Origin: Sipunculus nudus
Lineage: Eukaryota > Annelida > Sipuncula > Golfingiida > Sipunculidae
Length of the DNA: 64,000 nt
Reading direction: 5' to 3'
Assembly (NCBI GenBank): GCA_026874595.1
Contig: CM049320.1
Span: 33,702,214 to 33,766,213, forward strand
Position numbers and translations under genes: made by a program. Under the pieces are notes generated by a model that saw nothing but the letters and a program-made list of their open reading frames with translations, made no database searches and was not told the origin of the DNA. Positions 21,971 to 34,595 of this stretch are shown piece by piece. How positions within the stretch are numbered: position 1 is the first letter of the stretch; every line of letters starts with the position of its first letter.

Positions 21971-23125
21971 ATGGCACCGCCGGAAGTTGCAGACCTATAA
22001 ATAGACCAAATAAAAATATGGGCTGCTGAACTTAAATCTGACCAAACGATGACGAGTCTGTTGAATAACGTAGGTTTTACTTCAGTTGAATTCCTAAAAT
22101 TGCAATTGCTTGTTGCAGAGGACATTGTGGAAACAAAAATATTCTAATATACTAAAGCTGAAAGGAGTTGCGGCATAACAGGAGAAGAACGGTCTACGAA
22201 ATCCAAATGGTACGAGCAAACCATTGGAAGAACGGTCTTGTCAGCCCACCTCAGCACGTGCTCGTGGAGAAGGGAGTTAGCCATGTTGTCAGTTAATGGT
22301 CAATGTGAAGACGAAACCAACAGCAGGCCTGTAAGCGCAGGAACTCCCAACAGGTGATGCTGACTACAACCGACAAGTACAACAAAAGATAGAACAACAT
22401 CAAGCCCCTGGAAACCAAGATACTTCAAAGAAAATGACAAGGTCAGATGGCGTTGGGAACCAAAATGGCGGCAGGAAACAAGACCATTTCCAGGGACAAC
22501 ATATCGTATGTCAAGATAGCGACATGTCGGAGCTTCTCGCTGACCTTCTTTGCTCTGCATCGTTTAACGCAACACCCGTCGGATGGGTGTTAATTTCACG
22601 ACACAAGCGTCATGGGGTAATCATAAACCCATCTGGATAGCCTCACATGGGATAGGTTTAAATTCAGTGAGATTCTAGACTTTGTTGATGTAAGTGGGGG
22701 CCGTAAAGAATCTGTTGCTTTCCCGTAAAACACAGGGGTAGGGTCCTCTCAAGTGATCTTTAATGCTGGACCTAAGAAGCCCACTATTGAAAAATTGACT
22801 CTTGCTCGGAGGTTACTTGCTAACTTAGCCATTTTAATTCTATGGTGGTTGACAGGGTAATTTGGTTAGATGGTGTAATGGATTATATATCACACTCTGC
22901 TCGAGTATACGATATGATTAAGACGCATGAAAAACACTTCTGTGTTTATGTTGGACCGTGAATATTGGATTCCGACGGGGAACAGGCTTCGTGGTTAAGG
23001 CAGGAGAAACCAATGCCAACAGGAAGAACCTACCCCAGTCCTAGATTATCGCATTACCACTCGCGTTCTAGAGAACCTGAAGCCCCGGACGACAAGACAT
23101 CTGCTAGCCGTATAACTCTGCTGTA
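21971..23125 (+). pseudogene. Probable DIRS-like ORF1 (gag-like) remnant
   Basis: An ATG frame at 21971 reads MAPPEVADL, then a TAG-free but stop-broken series of segments, including LLNNVGFTSVEFLKLQLL and, later, VMDYISHSARVYDMIKTHEK (about 22873-22932). It lies directly upstream of, and in the same orientation as, a recognisable DIRS-type RT, so a gag-like ORF1 is the natural reading. I see no zinc knuckle, and the similarity itself is weak. Many stops and frameshifts are present. Confidence 0.4.
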
Positions 23126-23138
23126 GGGTGCATATTTA

Positions 23139-23954
23139 ATGAATGTTAGTTTGCTCGTTTGTTCTTACCCGGATTGTGCGCAGATACATCCATCATTTAG
23201 CCATGCAAGACATTACCTAGACTCGGTTTGTGTTCAACAACAGTTTGGTTTAAATGATAATGAATGGCAAAGCTGTCTTGAAAAAAAAAGATCCTGAGAA
23301 AGAATTTTTTAAGTGAAGGCGTGAAGAAGTGTTTTGACATAGTAAATAATACTGCAGTGCACTTACCAGTGCATATGGATAACAATTAGTCAGCTGTGTT
23401 ATTCAGCGAAGCCACAGGGGCAGAAATCATTAAAGAAATTTTGTTGGGAAATTATGTGCCGTGTAAGAGTGAGCAAGTATCATTAATGCACTCGGGGCCA
23501 TTTCGAAAAAAGATGGAACAATAAGACTTATTCACGACTGTAGTCCACCCGCAAGCACAGTTGTCAATAATTACGCTGAATGGGAGTATCAGGCTAAGTT
23601 CAATACAGCAGATCATGCACCTAAACTAATCACGCCGGGAGCATACATGGCTAAAGTTGATTTTAAATCTTCGTATCGTTCAGTAAATTTACCGGACTTT
23701 CATGTTCAGAATCGATTTTAAATACTAGATATTTTTATGACTCGAAATCACCGTTTTAGGCCAGATGGGCCTATTTCCCAGATGGGAATATTTCGCCGTT
23801 TGATGCAAGGAGTGACAAGATTTATGGCTTACCAAGGGTTAATATTTCCTACATGGGAATATTTTACCGTTTGACACAAGAACTGACAAGATTTATGGCT
23901 TACCAAAGGTTAAGAAATGTGAATCTTGATGATTTCCAAAGGCAAACTGAATAG
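23139..23954 (+). pseudogene. DIRS-like reverse transcriptase fragment, copy 1
   Basis: Read across frames the fragment shows EILLGNYVP, DGTIRLIHDCSPP, LITPGAYMAKVDFKSSYRSV (23628-23690, holding a catalytic aspartate), GIFRRLMQGVTRFMAYQ and NVNLDDF (the DD box, about 23920). These are typical of DIRS-clade RTs, including RLIHDCSRP and AKVDLKSAYRSV. A 71-bp internal tandem duplication (23782-23923) repeats the segment before the DD box. One A fewer than in copy 2 near 23290 breaks the first open frame. The tyrosine recombinase expected in DIRS elements is not seen downstream. Confidence 0.8.
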
Positions 23955-23999
23955 TCGTTTCGCTGCGCTCGAGCTAATATTTTCTAATATAACGGGATT

Positions 24000-25482
24000 C
24001 ATTGCAATCCTATTGTCACTTTAGTAGTTATGACTTTGACAAGGGACAAATCGTAACCGCTGACCCTAGAAGCTAATTCTAAGTAAATATTCATGGAAAG
24101 CCATAAAAAATCTCCTCGGATTTCTGAAATTGGGTTGCTGCGACCTGTCCCCTTTTAGCTATGGGGCTTGTTAATACCCCCAGAATAATTAAATATTTGC
24201 TAGAAAACCGCCAGTATCTTGATAATTAATGCATGGATTGTCATGAACGTTGCCTTGAATATTGACCATTATGAGTATTGCCAGTTTACGAAATGTTGTG
24301 TTGCCAGCTATTTTCTTCTAATTTTTACAATTTTATTCCATTTTAAAGACATAAAATTACGGAAATGTAAGCTTCCCAGCTGTGAATTCATCTATTGTCC
24401 CGAAACCTGGTGTGTCTATTGATCATAAGCGGGTGACCTATAGTATTCATCCTGTCCGTCCATCTGTTTGCCTTTCTGTTCGTCCGTCTAAACACTTTTG
24501 TTTCCAGTTTTGACCGAAATATGGATTTCAAACTTGAATATTGTATGGCCCATCACTAAAGCAAGAATCCTTTTGATTTTGGGGTCATGAGTTCATAGGT
24601 CAAAGTCACAGGACACACATAATTAAAAAGGATTATGGATTTATTCAGCTAAACTTTACATCCCAAACCATCCGTCTTGTACATATAGGTTTCCTGTCAA
24701 GTGGGAAAGAAATCTCTTGATTTTGGGGTATCAAGGTCGAGAGTCAATGTCAAAATCGCCATATGTCCACCAACTTGTTTCTTGAATATGATTCCAGTTT
24801 GGTTTGACATGTGAAATTCAAATTTTACCCATGTATGGCCCACCACTTAAGCAAGAACCCTTTTGATTTTGGGGTCATGAGGTCAAAGGGGAAGGTCACC
24901 AGACATTTTGGTTTTTCAGACCAAACTTTCCTTCTCGCACATATAACTGATCTACCAATAGAGGAAGAAGCTTGTTGGATCTGGGGTCACACGTTCAAAG
25001 CTCAAGAACTCAGGGTTATTTGTCCCAAAATAAGTTTTGGATCATAGGGTCAGGTTTACATACTGGATTGACATACTACTTTTAAATTTGACTTATACAT
25101 TGCGTACCTCTATGGTAAGAATTTTATACATTTAACGGTCATTCGGGCAAAGGTCAATGTCAGACCCAATTCTTAAAAAAAATTGTTGATGCATTTTAAG
25201 AAAAACTTTTTAACCCAAATCTTTTATATTGCTTATATGATTCATCTATCTATAGTAAAAGAACCCAATAGATATAGTCTTTACAAGGTCAAAGGTCAGG
25301 GTTACAGGACCATCCGTCTTCAAATTTGTTTTGGGATCGTAATTCCAGTGAGGATTGAAATATTACGTAAAAAATAATTTATGTATGACCCACCACTAAA
25401 GTAAGAACTCCATTGATTTTTTAGGTCATGAGAGCAGAGGTGAAGGAAATAAGACCCTTATATTTAATGTTGATGCATTTTA
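24000..25482 (+). repeat. Mollusc-type ggtca-rich dispersed/tandem repeats
   Basis: A loosely repeating unit of about 300-400 bp recurs: 'cccaccactaaagcaagaa', 'ccttttgattttggggtcat', 'gaggtcaaaggtca'. Starts are at about 24540, 24820 and 25380. Related pieces occur at 41725, 46580, 51436, 56300 and 60965. There is no coding frame beyond short chance ORFs. Confidence 0.7.
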
Positions 25483-25486
25483 TGAT
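25483..25486. other. Duplication junction with 4-bp filler
   Basis: TGAT lies between the shared right end (...gatgcatttta) and the shared left end (gtaattaccgg...). It matches neither flank of the original breakpoints. The same tgat occurs 12 bp upstream, so it may be templated. Confidence 0.8.
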
Positions 25487-27511
25487 GTAATTACCGGTAA
25501 AATCGGAGAACGTTTGACCGATCACAATGCGGTTGGCATTGGCATAGAAACTTACATGAACAACAGAGGTCAAGGCTGTTGGGAGTTAAATATCCAGCTT
25601 TTAAATGACACCGTTTACATAAAATTAATAGAAAATATTATAAACCAGTGTCTTACAGAATATAAAGGTACTATTACACTTTTATTATTGTTGGATCTCA
25701 TTAAAATTAAAGTAAGAGAAATTTCAATTGTTTACTCAAAGGAAAAAGCTTTATATAAGAAAAATAAAATAAGATGTCTTGAAAAAAATATATTGAATCT
25801 GAAAAAGGAAATTGGAAAAGAAGAAGAAATTACAAAGTCTGATTTAGATTTAAATGTTCTGTATGATGAAAAAACGAAAGGTGCCCAAATCCGATCTATA
25901 GCAAGATGGGTCTAGGATGGAGAAAGAAGTTCCAAGTATTTCTTCTCGTTAGAAAGAAAGCATCAAATGATGAATACAATCACTTATATAAAATACCGTT
26001 ATATCTCTTATGCTGATGATGATAAGATTCTGCAAATAATATCAGAATTTTATTGACAACTTTATACGTCATCAGCACCATCTAAATCTGAGATAGATAC
26101 ATATTTTAATGAAACAGGGGTATTTCCCAAATTATCCGAAAAACAACATGAACTATGTGATAAACCGATAACAAAACAAGAATGTGATAATATTATAAAT
26201 CAGTTAAAAGATAACAAATTTCCTGGTTTAGATGGCCTTCCCAATGAATTTAACAAAAAGTTCTGAAAAATACTTGGGCCTATTTTCTATGACCTCAAAA
26301 ATGAAATCTATATTAAAGAGGAAATGCCAATGTCAATGAGAAAAGCCGTTATCTCTTTAATCTTTAAAAAGGAGGTAAAGAACTTAATAATTACAGACCA
26401 ATAAGCCTGTGTAATACAGATTACAAAATATTAACATTTATATTTGCAAAAAGAATACAGAAAGTAGCAGATCATATAATTAATTTAGACCAAACAGGCT
26501 ATATTAAGGGGCGCTATATTGTTAACAATGTACGTTTAGCTCAGTACATTATTAATTATACAAAATTATGTAATAAAGAAGGTGCTTTAATTCAGCTCGA
26601 TTTCTCAAAAGCTTTTGACACCTTGGAATGGGAATTCATGTTTACTTCATTAAAGTATTTTAATTTTGGAAAATATTTTTTACGATGGATAAAAATATTT
26701 GACAAAAAACCTGAATTCTGTATAAAAACCAATGGCTGGATTTCTCCTATAAATGTTATGCAACGCGGAATGAGACAGGGTGCCCAGTTTCGGCATTGCT
26801 TTTTATTATAGCTGTTGGGTTTATGGCCATTAGGATAAGAATACATAATGATATACATGGATTTACGTTGAATGGTGAAATTGTGAAATTAACACAGTAT
26901 GCGGATGACAAAACTATTGCAGTCACAGATCAAAGGTCCATACATAGTTCATTGGAAGAGGTAAAACAATTTGGAAAAGTATCAGGTCTACAGCTCAATT
27001 TCAGAAAGTGTATAGGATTATGGTTGGGTTCAAAAGAAAATATCCCTATTAATATCCATGAAATCAAGTGGACAGAAGAATCAGTAAAATACCTGGGGGT
27101 GTATATTTCAACGGATAAAACCTTTGCGTTACAAAAGATTTGGGACGAAGCCATAAATAAGTTAATCAAAATAATAAATACTTTAAAATTCCTTGGTATA
27201 TCAAAACTTCTTCTTTAAGCTTCGGTATTAGAAACTAATACAGAGGAACTAGGTAAAATAGAAAGGATTATGTATAAGTATATATGGAATTATCGTGATA
27301 GAATTAAAAGAAAAACTCTTATAGGCACGTATGACCAAGATGGACTGAAAATGCCCGATATAGAATCTATAGTCCAAGCCGCAAAAAGCGCTTGGATTCC
27401 AAGAATATTACAAAATAAGTACAAAGCATCTTGCTTTCTACGTTTTTTTCTCAACCAGATTGGTCTCGACAGAACAACAGTGTTACAGACAAATGTTACA
27501 AACGAAAGCAT
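25487..27511 (+). pseudogene. L1/Tx1-like reverse transcriptase, copy 2, broken
   Basis: It carries the same lesions as copy 1, except that it keeps Y-A-D-D at about 26899-26910 and a leucine where copy 1 has TAA (about 26485). In turn it lost 42 bp (14 codons) after 27182. This removes the thumb motif WKRKNLSIFGK, conserved in L1-type RTs. So neither copy has a complete RT core. Confidence 0.85.
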
Positions 27512-29676
27512 GTAGTTTGTTTTGGTAATGGTGACCTTTCACCTTGGGCTCAAGGTTGGTCATCGCACATGCGCGCCTATGATGCCGAAATGGTCACTTC
27601 GAAATCATGTGGGTTACACCACAACATCAAAACAATGTAGATTAACGCCGAAACTCGTTCCGTCCTTCTTTATATGCAACTCGTGCAGCCGGACATCTTT
27701 CTGTCGCACTTACATAGCAGGTTGGCAGACCCTTTGGTCGCTAAACTATGCATTCGCCTGTAGGCTTCCGTAAATTACCTGATCTTCACCATCTCCTAAA
27801 TCGAGTTAGATATCTACTCTTTTAATAAATGTCTAACCAGTTCCCTGCAACAGCTGTCTGTACTCATAGGAGCATATCCTTGAGGGTACTAAAACACTTT
27901 CTTTCGACCTGTCATTTCAACACAATTGAAATTACATATATATCTATATATCCCAAACTTAAAGAATATATCAGCATTTGTTTTCATTCTGTCAAAATCA
28001 CTCCTAGAAATGAATAGCAATTGTATCATAGAAATAGGGCTACTGATACGGAGCATTATTTATGTATAAAATCTCCCGGAGATATTGATAGCACTTTTTC
28101 AACTGACAAAGGACAACTGGTTTTTAGCAACGTAAAGGTGTTCATGATACTTGCATAGTTAGGCTACACACAACTAAAAAGAATATTCTGGAAAAAAATG
28201 TTTTTGAGAAATATATGTGAGACTGACTATAAATATTGTGTAGGTTATGTGGTCAACACAGAGGTGGAACTGGACATCAGCCATGGATTACTGCTGGCAA
28301 TTATTACTTGATCCACATTGGAAGTTCCATACATTTTGTTGTAAAACTTTGTTGTGAAACTAATGTATAAACTGTTCCTGGATGGTAATGTTCCAATGTC
28401 TTGCTGTTGCTCTCATCACGTTGCTATGTCCAAGAGCTGCGCTGGCGTTAGGCTGTTAGGCTGCGTTAGAAAAAAGTTAGAGTTGGCAATATTAGGCCAG
28501 GTTGCACCCTGGAAAGCATATTTCTAGACAAAACTTTACGGTGGTAGTTTATGGTGTGCAGAGAACAACTTCAACTGCCAACTGCCTAAATCCCGTCGAA
28601 CAGAGCCATATTTACTGCGGTAGGAATTCCCGAGAAACGCCCAGACCATGGCATCATTACAGGCCTATTCGGGTTTGTCTTTAAAAGATTTGAAAGGACA
28701 AGTTCACACTGTTACAATGCTTCTTTTGTCACCAGCGAATGAAAGCATTCTTTGAATGGGGACTGTACAAAACCACAATTGTAGGTGACTGCCAGCAAAT
28801 AAAACGGGATGTCCCATGCCATAGGTATGTGAACCAATGTAGCGGAGGAATATCACATAATGAAGGATGGTAATGTCTGAGTAATTACACCAGGTACGAT
28901 TTTTTTCATAGTATCAAAGGGAAAATAAATAATCATGACATGGAATATTAAAAGCTTTTCATGGGTTATCAGTTCCATACATTTGAGAAAATAGATAAGC
29001 CATTTTAGCTCATACCTAATTGTGTTTCCTCACTGCAACCATACGCCCTCAACACAAAATATGTCTTGTGTATTTATGAGCAACATGAGGGCAGGCCACT
29101 ATACTTGGATACCATCTGTGGTCGGTGTCAGATTCTCGTCGATGGATGACTGAATATGCTTTTTCATGAGGACATAGAGACATGTCACATGCTACTATAG
29201 ATATAGTCCTCTAGCTTAAACCGTTTAGAGAAGTAGCAAAATAGAATAGATTTAAAAAAAAAACTTCATTTAACATGAGTGAACAGACAGGGATTGTCAA
29301 ATGTAACATTTTTCACATTCACGATTGCCAAATCCTGTAAATAGGAGGATTTCCTGGTTACCTTCACCCAGCTGCATTCATTAATATGCTGCCAGAGCTG
29401 TGTAGTTCAGAGCTGTGTAGGTAGACTTTAATTGCACCGATCGATCCGCGCAACTGTTACTATGTCAGTCTACCTAGCTCTATCCATGTATGCTTTTGAG
29501 GTTTCGTGATATTTTAAGTAATCAGTGGAACTGTTGCATTGTTTTGATAATTTTCTCATTTTACTCCATAACTGAGAGCACAATCGAGATACAAGTGCAC
29601 ACTTTCCTCACCCCACCCTGCTAATTCCAATACTATACTCTCAATGTTGAATGTTTATTTTTTTCTTTTATTTAAG

Positions 29677-29775
29677 GAAGAAGAGACACCCCTGCACTTT
29701 GCGGTCAAACAAGAAAGGATCGATTTGGTTCAGGTGCTCTTTGAAAGCAATGCAGATATAAATGCGAAAAACAAG
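29677..29775 (+). CDS. Ankyrin-repeat exon 4 (single 33-aa repeat)
   Basis: The 99 bp and the splice sites (tttaag, gtaagt) are identical to exon 3. It encodes EEETPLHFAVKQ...NADINAKNK in phase 0-0. It was created by the 9.1-kb duplication, so it adds one more in-frame repeat to the predicted protein if spliced in. Confidence 0.86.
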
Positions 29776-30205
29776 GTAAGTAAAACCAGCCATCGTCAAA
29801 TGAGTCTGAACCCGCCTACCCTATTTCCATTCCTTACAGCCAGTTCTTCGTAGCAACCGACAGTCTAACTGCTGGTATAAAAAGTACTCTCCAGCTTGAA
29901 CCATTCAGAAATGAAATATGACGTTTTCAACCAGAAGGGTTAAGATATAAACCCTTCCATATGACACAAACAGCTTTATGAAACACTACATATAATTAAA
30001 AAAATAAAAAATAACATAGTATTTGCTTAGCTGACTGAAAATAATCTCAGCTATAGCGAAAACTCTTTGTCCGTCGTCTGTCCGTCTGTCTATCCGTCTG
30101 TCCGTCCGTCCGTTAACAGGGCACAATTCGTAACCGCTGGACCTAGAAACTTCACACTAACAATCCATGGAGGTCCATGAAACAAATACTTGGAAACATG
30201 AAATA

Positions 30206-30220
30206 AGGTCATTGTGACCT
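30206..30220. promoter_or_regulatory. Perfect ERE-type palindrome, AU4 copy
   Basis: AGGTCA-ttg-TGACCT, the duplicate of 21091-21105. Confidence 0.35.
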
Positions 30221-30549
30221 ATATCATCCGTGCTTTGGGTTTCACATTACCCCCCCCCCCCGCAGATAAAGCAAAATGTTGAAACAAAAGCTACAGTATC
30301 GAAATAACTAATGCAATGATTGCCATGTTTCGTCCGATGTTTTTTTCATGGAGTGTTTTATCATTTTCTGAAGACTGGTGACGAGACCTGTATTTTTTTC
30401 TAAATTTTCTGCATTTATTTTTGTCTTTTCTTGAGTTTTTCAAGTGAAACAATCCGTCTGTTAAAAGGGACAAAAACGCAATATAGACCTAGAACATTTA
30501 TCTGTACATCCAGGGAGGTCCAGGCCGATCTCCAGTGAAACCTGAAATT

Positions 30550-30564
30550 AGGTCATAATGACCT
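30550..30564. promoter_or_regulatory. Perfect ERE-type palindrome, AU4 copy
   Basis: AGGTCA-taa-TGACCT, the duplicate of 21438-21452. Confidence 0.35.
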
Positions 30565-31082
30565 ATATTTTGCGAACGTCAGGCTTTTGAGCACCCAGTC
30601 AGTCAGATATGGCACAAATTATAACCCCCTAGGCCTAGAAGCTCCTAACGATGCACCTATAGAGGCGTAAAAAAAATATCTTCGGAAACTGAAATAAGAT
30701 CACTGTGACCTAAATCCTCTGCGCTATGGGGCTCAAAAGTACTGCCAGAATTGATTGCCCGGATACTTTTCGTGCATATTACACAAGGATTCTTTCATCA
30801 TCCCTGAAGGCTGGTGGCGTCATCTGTATTTTTCATGGTGGATTGGCAGAATATTAATCCGTTGTTAATGACGGTGGGGAGGGGGCAAAGTGCCTGTGTT
30901 TATGCAGTATTGTAACGGGGGTAATATCACATGACCACAAAGGAGTGTCACATGAAGAAGCAGGTACGTGCGGGGATGGTAAATTGAATGGGATCACCAG
31001 ATCACCTGGTGAAATGCAACATTGCTAGCAGATGTTCTTCTTAGTTTTGTGGTTTATTCTAGAACTTTTATTGTCGTCAAAC

Positions 31083-33067
31083 ATGGCACCGCCGGAAGTT
31101 GCAGACCTATAAATAGACCAAATAAAAATATGGGCTGCTGAACTTAAATCTGACCAAACGATGACGAGTCTGTTGAATAACGTAGGTTTTACTTCAGTTG
31201 AATTCCTAAAATTGCAATTGCTTGTTGCAGAGGACATTGTGGAAACAAAAATATTCTAATATACTAAAGCTGAAAGGAGTTGCGGCATAACAGGAGAAGA
31301 ACGGTCTACGAAATCCAAATGGTACGAGCAAACCATTGGAAGAACGGTCTTGTCAGCCCACCTCAGCACGTGCTCGTGGAGAAGGGAGTTAGCCATGTTG
31401 TCAGTTAATGGTCAATGTGAAGACGAAACCAACAGCAGGCCTGTAAGCGCAGGAACTCCCAACAGGTGATGCTGACTACAACCGACAAGTACAACAAAAG
31501 ATAGAACAACATCAAGCCCCTGGAAACCAAGATACTTCAAAGAAAATGACAAGGTCAGATGGCGTTGGGAACCAAAATGGCGGCAGGAAACAAGACCATT
31601 TCCAGGGACAACATATCGTATGTCAAGATAGCGACATGTCGGAGCTTCTCGCTGACCTTCTTTGCTCTGCATCGTTTAACGCAACACCCGTCGGATGGGT
31701 GTTAATTTCACGACACAAGCGTCATGGGGTAATCATAAACCCATCTGGATAGCCTCACATGGGATAGGTTTAAATTCAGTGAGATTCTAGACTTTGTTGA
31801 TGTAAGTGGGGGCCGTAAAGAATCTGTTGCTTTCCCGTAAAACACAGGGGTAGGGTCCTCTCAAGTGATCTTTAATGCTGGACCTAAGAAGCCCACTATT
31901 GAAAAATTGACTCTTGCTCGGAGGTTACTTGCTAACTTAGCCATTTTAATTCTATGGTGGTTGACAGGGTAATTTGGTTAGATGGTGTAATGGATTATAT
32001 ATCACACTCTGCTCGAGTATACGATATGATTAAGACGCATGAAAAACACTTCTGTGTTTATGTTGGACCGTGAATATTGGATTCCGACGGGGAACAGGCT
32101 TCGTGGTTAAGGCAGGAGAAACCAATGCCAACAGGAAGAACCTACCCCAGTCCTAGATTACCGCATTACCACTCGCGTTCTAGAGAACCTGAAGCCCCGG
32201 ACGACAAGACATCTGCTAGCCGTATAACTCTGCTGTAGGGTGCATATTTAATGAATGTTAGTTTGCTCGTTTGTTCTTACCCGGATTGTGCGCAGATACA
32301 TCCATCATTTAGCCATGCAAGACATTACCTAGACTCGGTTTGTGTTCAACAACAGTTTGGTTTAAATGATAATGAATGGCAAAGCTGTCTTGAAAAAAAA
32401 AAGATCCTGAGAAAGAATTTTTTAAGTGAAGGCGTGAAGAAGTGTTTTGACATAGTAAATAATACTGCAGTGCACTTACCAGTGCATATGGATAACAATT
32501 AGTCAGCTGTGTTATTCAGCGAAGCCACAGGGGCAGAAATCATTAAAGAAATTTTGTTGGGAAATTATGTGCCGTGTAAGAGTGAGCAAGTATCATTAAT
32601 GCACTCGGGGCCATTTCGAAAAAAGATGGAACAATAAGACTTATTCACGACTGTAGTCCACCCGCAAGCACAGTTGTCAATAATTACGCTGAATGGGAGT
32701 ATCAGGCTAAGTTCAATACAGCAGATCATGCACCTAAACTAATCACGCCGGGAGCATACATGGCTAAAGTTGATTTTAAATCTTCGTATCGTTCAGTAAA
32801 TTTACCGGACTTTCATGTTCAGAATCGATTTTAAATACTAGATATTTTTATGACTCGAAATCACCGTTTTAGGCCAGATGGGCCTATTTCCCAGATGGGA
32901 ATATTTCGCCGTTTGATGCAAGGAGTGACAAGATTTATGGCTTACCAAGGGTTTATATTTCCTACATGGGAATATTTTACCGTTTGACACAAGAACTGAC
33001 AAGATTTATGGCTTACCAAAGGTTAAGAAATGTGAATCTTGATGATTTCCAAAGGCAAACTGAATAG
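31083..33067 (+). pseudogene. DIRS-like remnant, copy 2
   Basis: This is the copy of 21971-23954. One extra A near 32392 keeps the frame 32251-32502 (83 codons) open where copy 1 is broken. The RT motifs DGTIRLIHDCSPP and MAKVDFKSSYRSV and the LDD box are the same, as is the 71-bp internal duplication. Confidence 0.78.
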
Positions 33068-33112
33068 TCGTTTCGCTGCGCTCGAGCTAATATTTTCTAA
33101 TATAACGGGATT

Positions 33113-34595
33113 CATTGCAATCCTATTGTCACTTTAGTAGTTATGACTTTGACAAGGGACAAATCGTAACCGCTGACCCTAGAAGCTAATTCTAAGTAAA
33201 TATTCATGGAAAGCCATAAAAAATCTCCTCGGATTTCTGAAATTGGGTTGCTGCGACCTGTCCCCTTTTAGCTATGGGGCTTGTTAATACCCCCAGAATA
33301 ATTAAATATTTGCTAGAAAACCGCCAGTATCTTGATAATTAATGCATGGATTGTCATGAATGTTGCCTTGAATATTGACCATTATGAGTATTGCCAGTTT
33401 ACGAAATGTTGTGTTGCCAGCTATTTTCTTCTAATTTTTACAATTTTATTCCATTTTAAAGACATAAAATTACGGAAATGTAAGCTTCCCAGCTGTGAAT
33501 TCATCTATTGTCCCGAAACCTGGTGTGTCTATTGATCATAAGCGGGTGACCTATAGTATTCATCCTGTCCGTCCATCTGTTTGCCTTTCTGTTCGTCCGT
33601 CTAAACACTTTTGTTTCCAGTTTTGACCGAAATATGGATTTCAAACTTGAATATTGTATGGCCCATCACTAAAGCAAGAATCCTTTTGATTTTGGGGTCA
33701 TGAGTTCATAGGTCAAAGTCACAGGACACACATAATTAAAAAGGATTATGGATTTATTCAGCTAAACTTTACATCCCAAACCATCCGTCTTGTACATATA
33801 GGTTTCCTGTCAAGTGGGAAAGAAATCTCTTGATTTTGGGGTATCAAGGTCGAGAGTCAATGTCAAAATCGCCATATGTCCACCAACTTGTTTCTTGAAT
33901 ATGATTCCAGTTTGGTTTGACATGTGAAATTCAAATTTTACCCATGTATGGCCCACCACTTAAGCAAGAACCCTTTTGATTTTGGGGTCATGAGGTCAAA
34001 GGGGAAGGTCACCAGACATTTTGGTTTTTCAGACCAAACTTTCCTTCTCGCACATATAACTGATCTACCAATAGAGGAAGAAGCTTGTTGGATCTGGGGT
34101 CACACGTTCAAAGCTCAAGAACTCAGGGTTATTTGTCCCAAAATAAGTTTTGGATCATAGGGTCAGGTTTACATACTGGATTGACATACTACTTTTAAAT
34201 TTGACTTATACATTGCGTACCTCTATGGTAAGAATTTTATACATTTAACGGTCATTCGGGCAAAGGTCAATGTCAGACCCAATTCTTAAAAAAAATTGTT
34301 GATGCATTTTAAGAAAAACTTTTTAACCCAAATCTTTTATATTGCTTATATGATTCATCTATCTATAGTAAAAGAACCCAATAGATATAGTCTTTACAAG
34401 GTCAAAGGTCAGGGTTACAGGACCATCCGTCTTCAAATTTGTTTTGGGATCGTAATTCCAGTGAGGATTGAAATATTACGTAAAAAATAATTTATGTATG
34501 ACCCACCACTAAAGTAAGAACTCCATTGATTTTTTAGGTCATGAGAGCAGAGGTGAAGGAAATAAGACCCTTATATTTAATGTTGATGCATTTTA
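33113..34595 (+). repeat. Mollusc-type ggtca-rich repeats, copy 2
   Basis: This is the duplicate of 24000-25482 with only scattered substitutions (for example atgaatg for atgaacg near 33359). Confidence 0.7.

Larger units (their letters stand above)
16330..25482 (+). repeat. 9.16-kb tandem duplication, copy 1
   Basis: The two copies match from 'gtaattaccggtaaaatcgg' to 'gttgatgcatttta'. I count about eight substitutions and three indels over 9.1 kb: 42 bp in the LINE, 15 versus 12 C at about 21135, and one A near 23290. The copy includes the LINE RT, AU3, a DIRS-like remnant and the ggtca-rich repeats. Confidence 0.93.
27605..30875 (+). repeat. Ankyrin-exon module AU4
   Basis: This is the copy of AU3 carried by the 9.1-kb duplication. 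It is almost identical, with small differences such as c for t near 28298, gat for gct near 28994 and 12 instead of 15 C at about 30250. Confidence 0.9.
25487..34595 (+). repeat. 9.1-kb tandem duplication, copy 2
   Basis: This is a direct copy of 16330-25482. The original right flank resumes at 34596 (ggtcaacc). It begins inside the LINE endonuclease-RT linker, so ORF1 and most of the endonuclease are missing. Confidence 0.93.
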
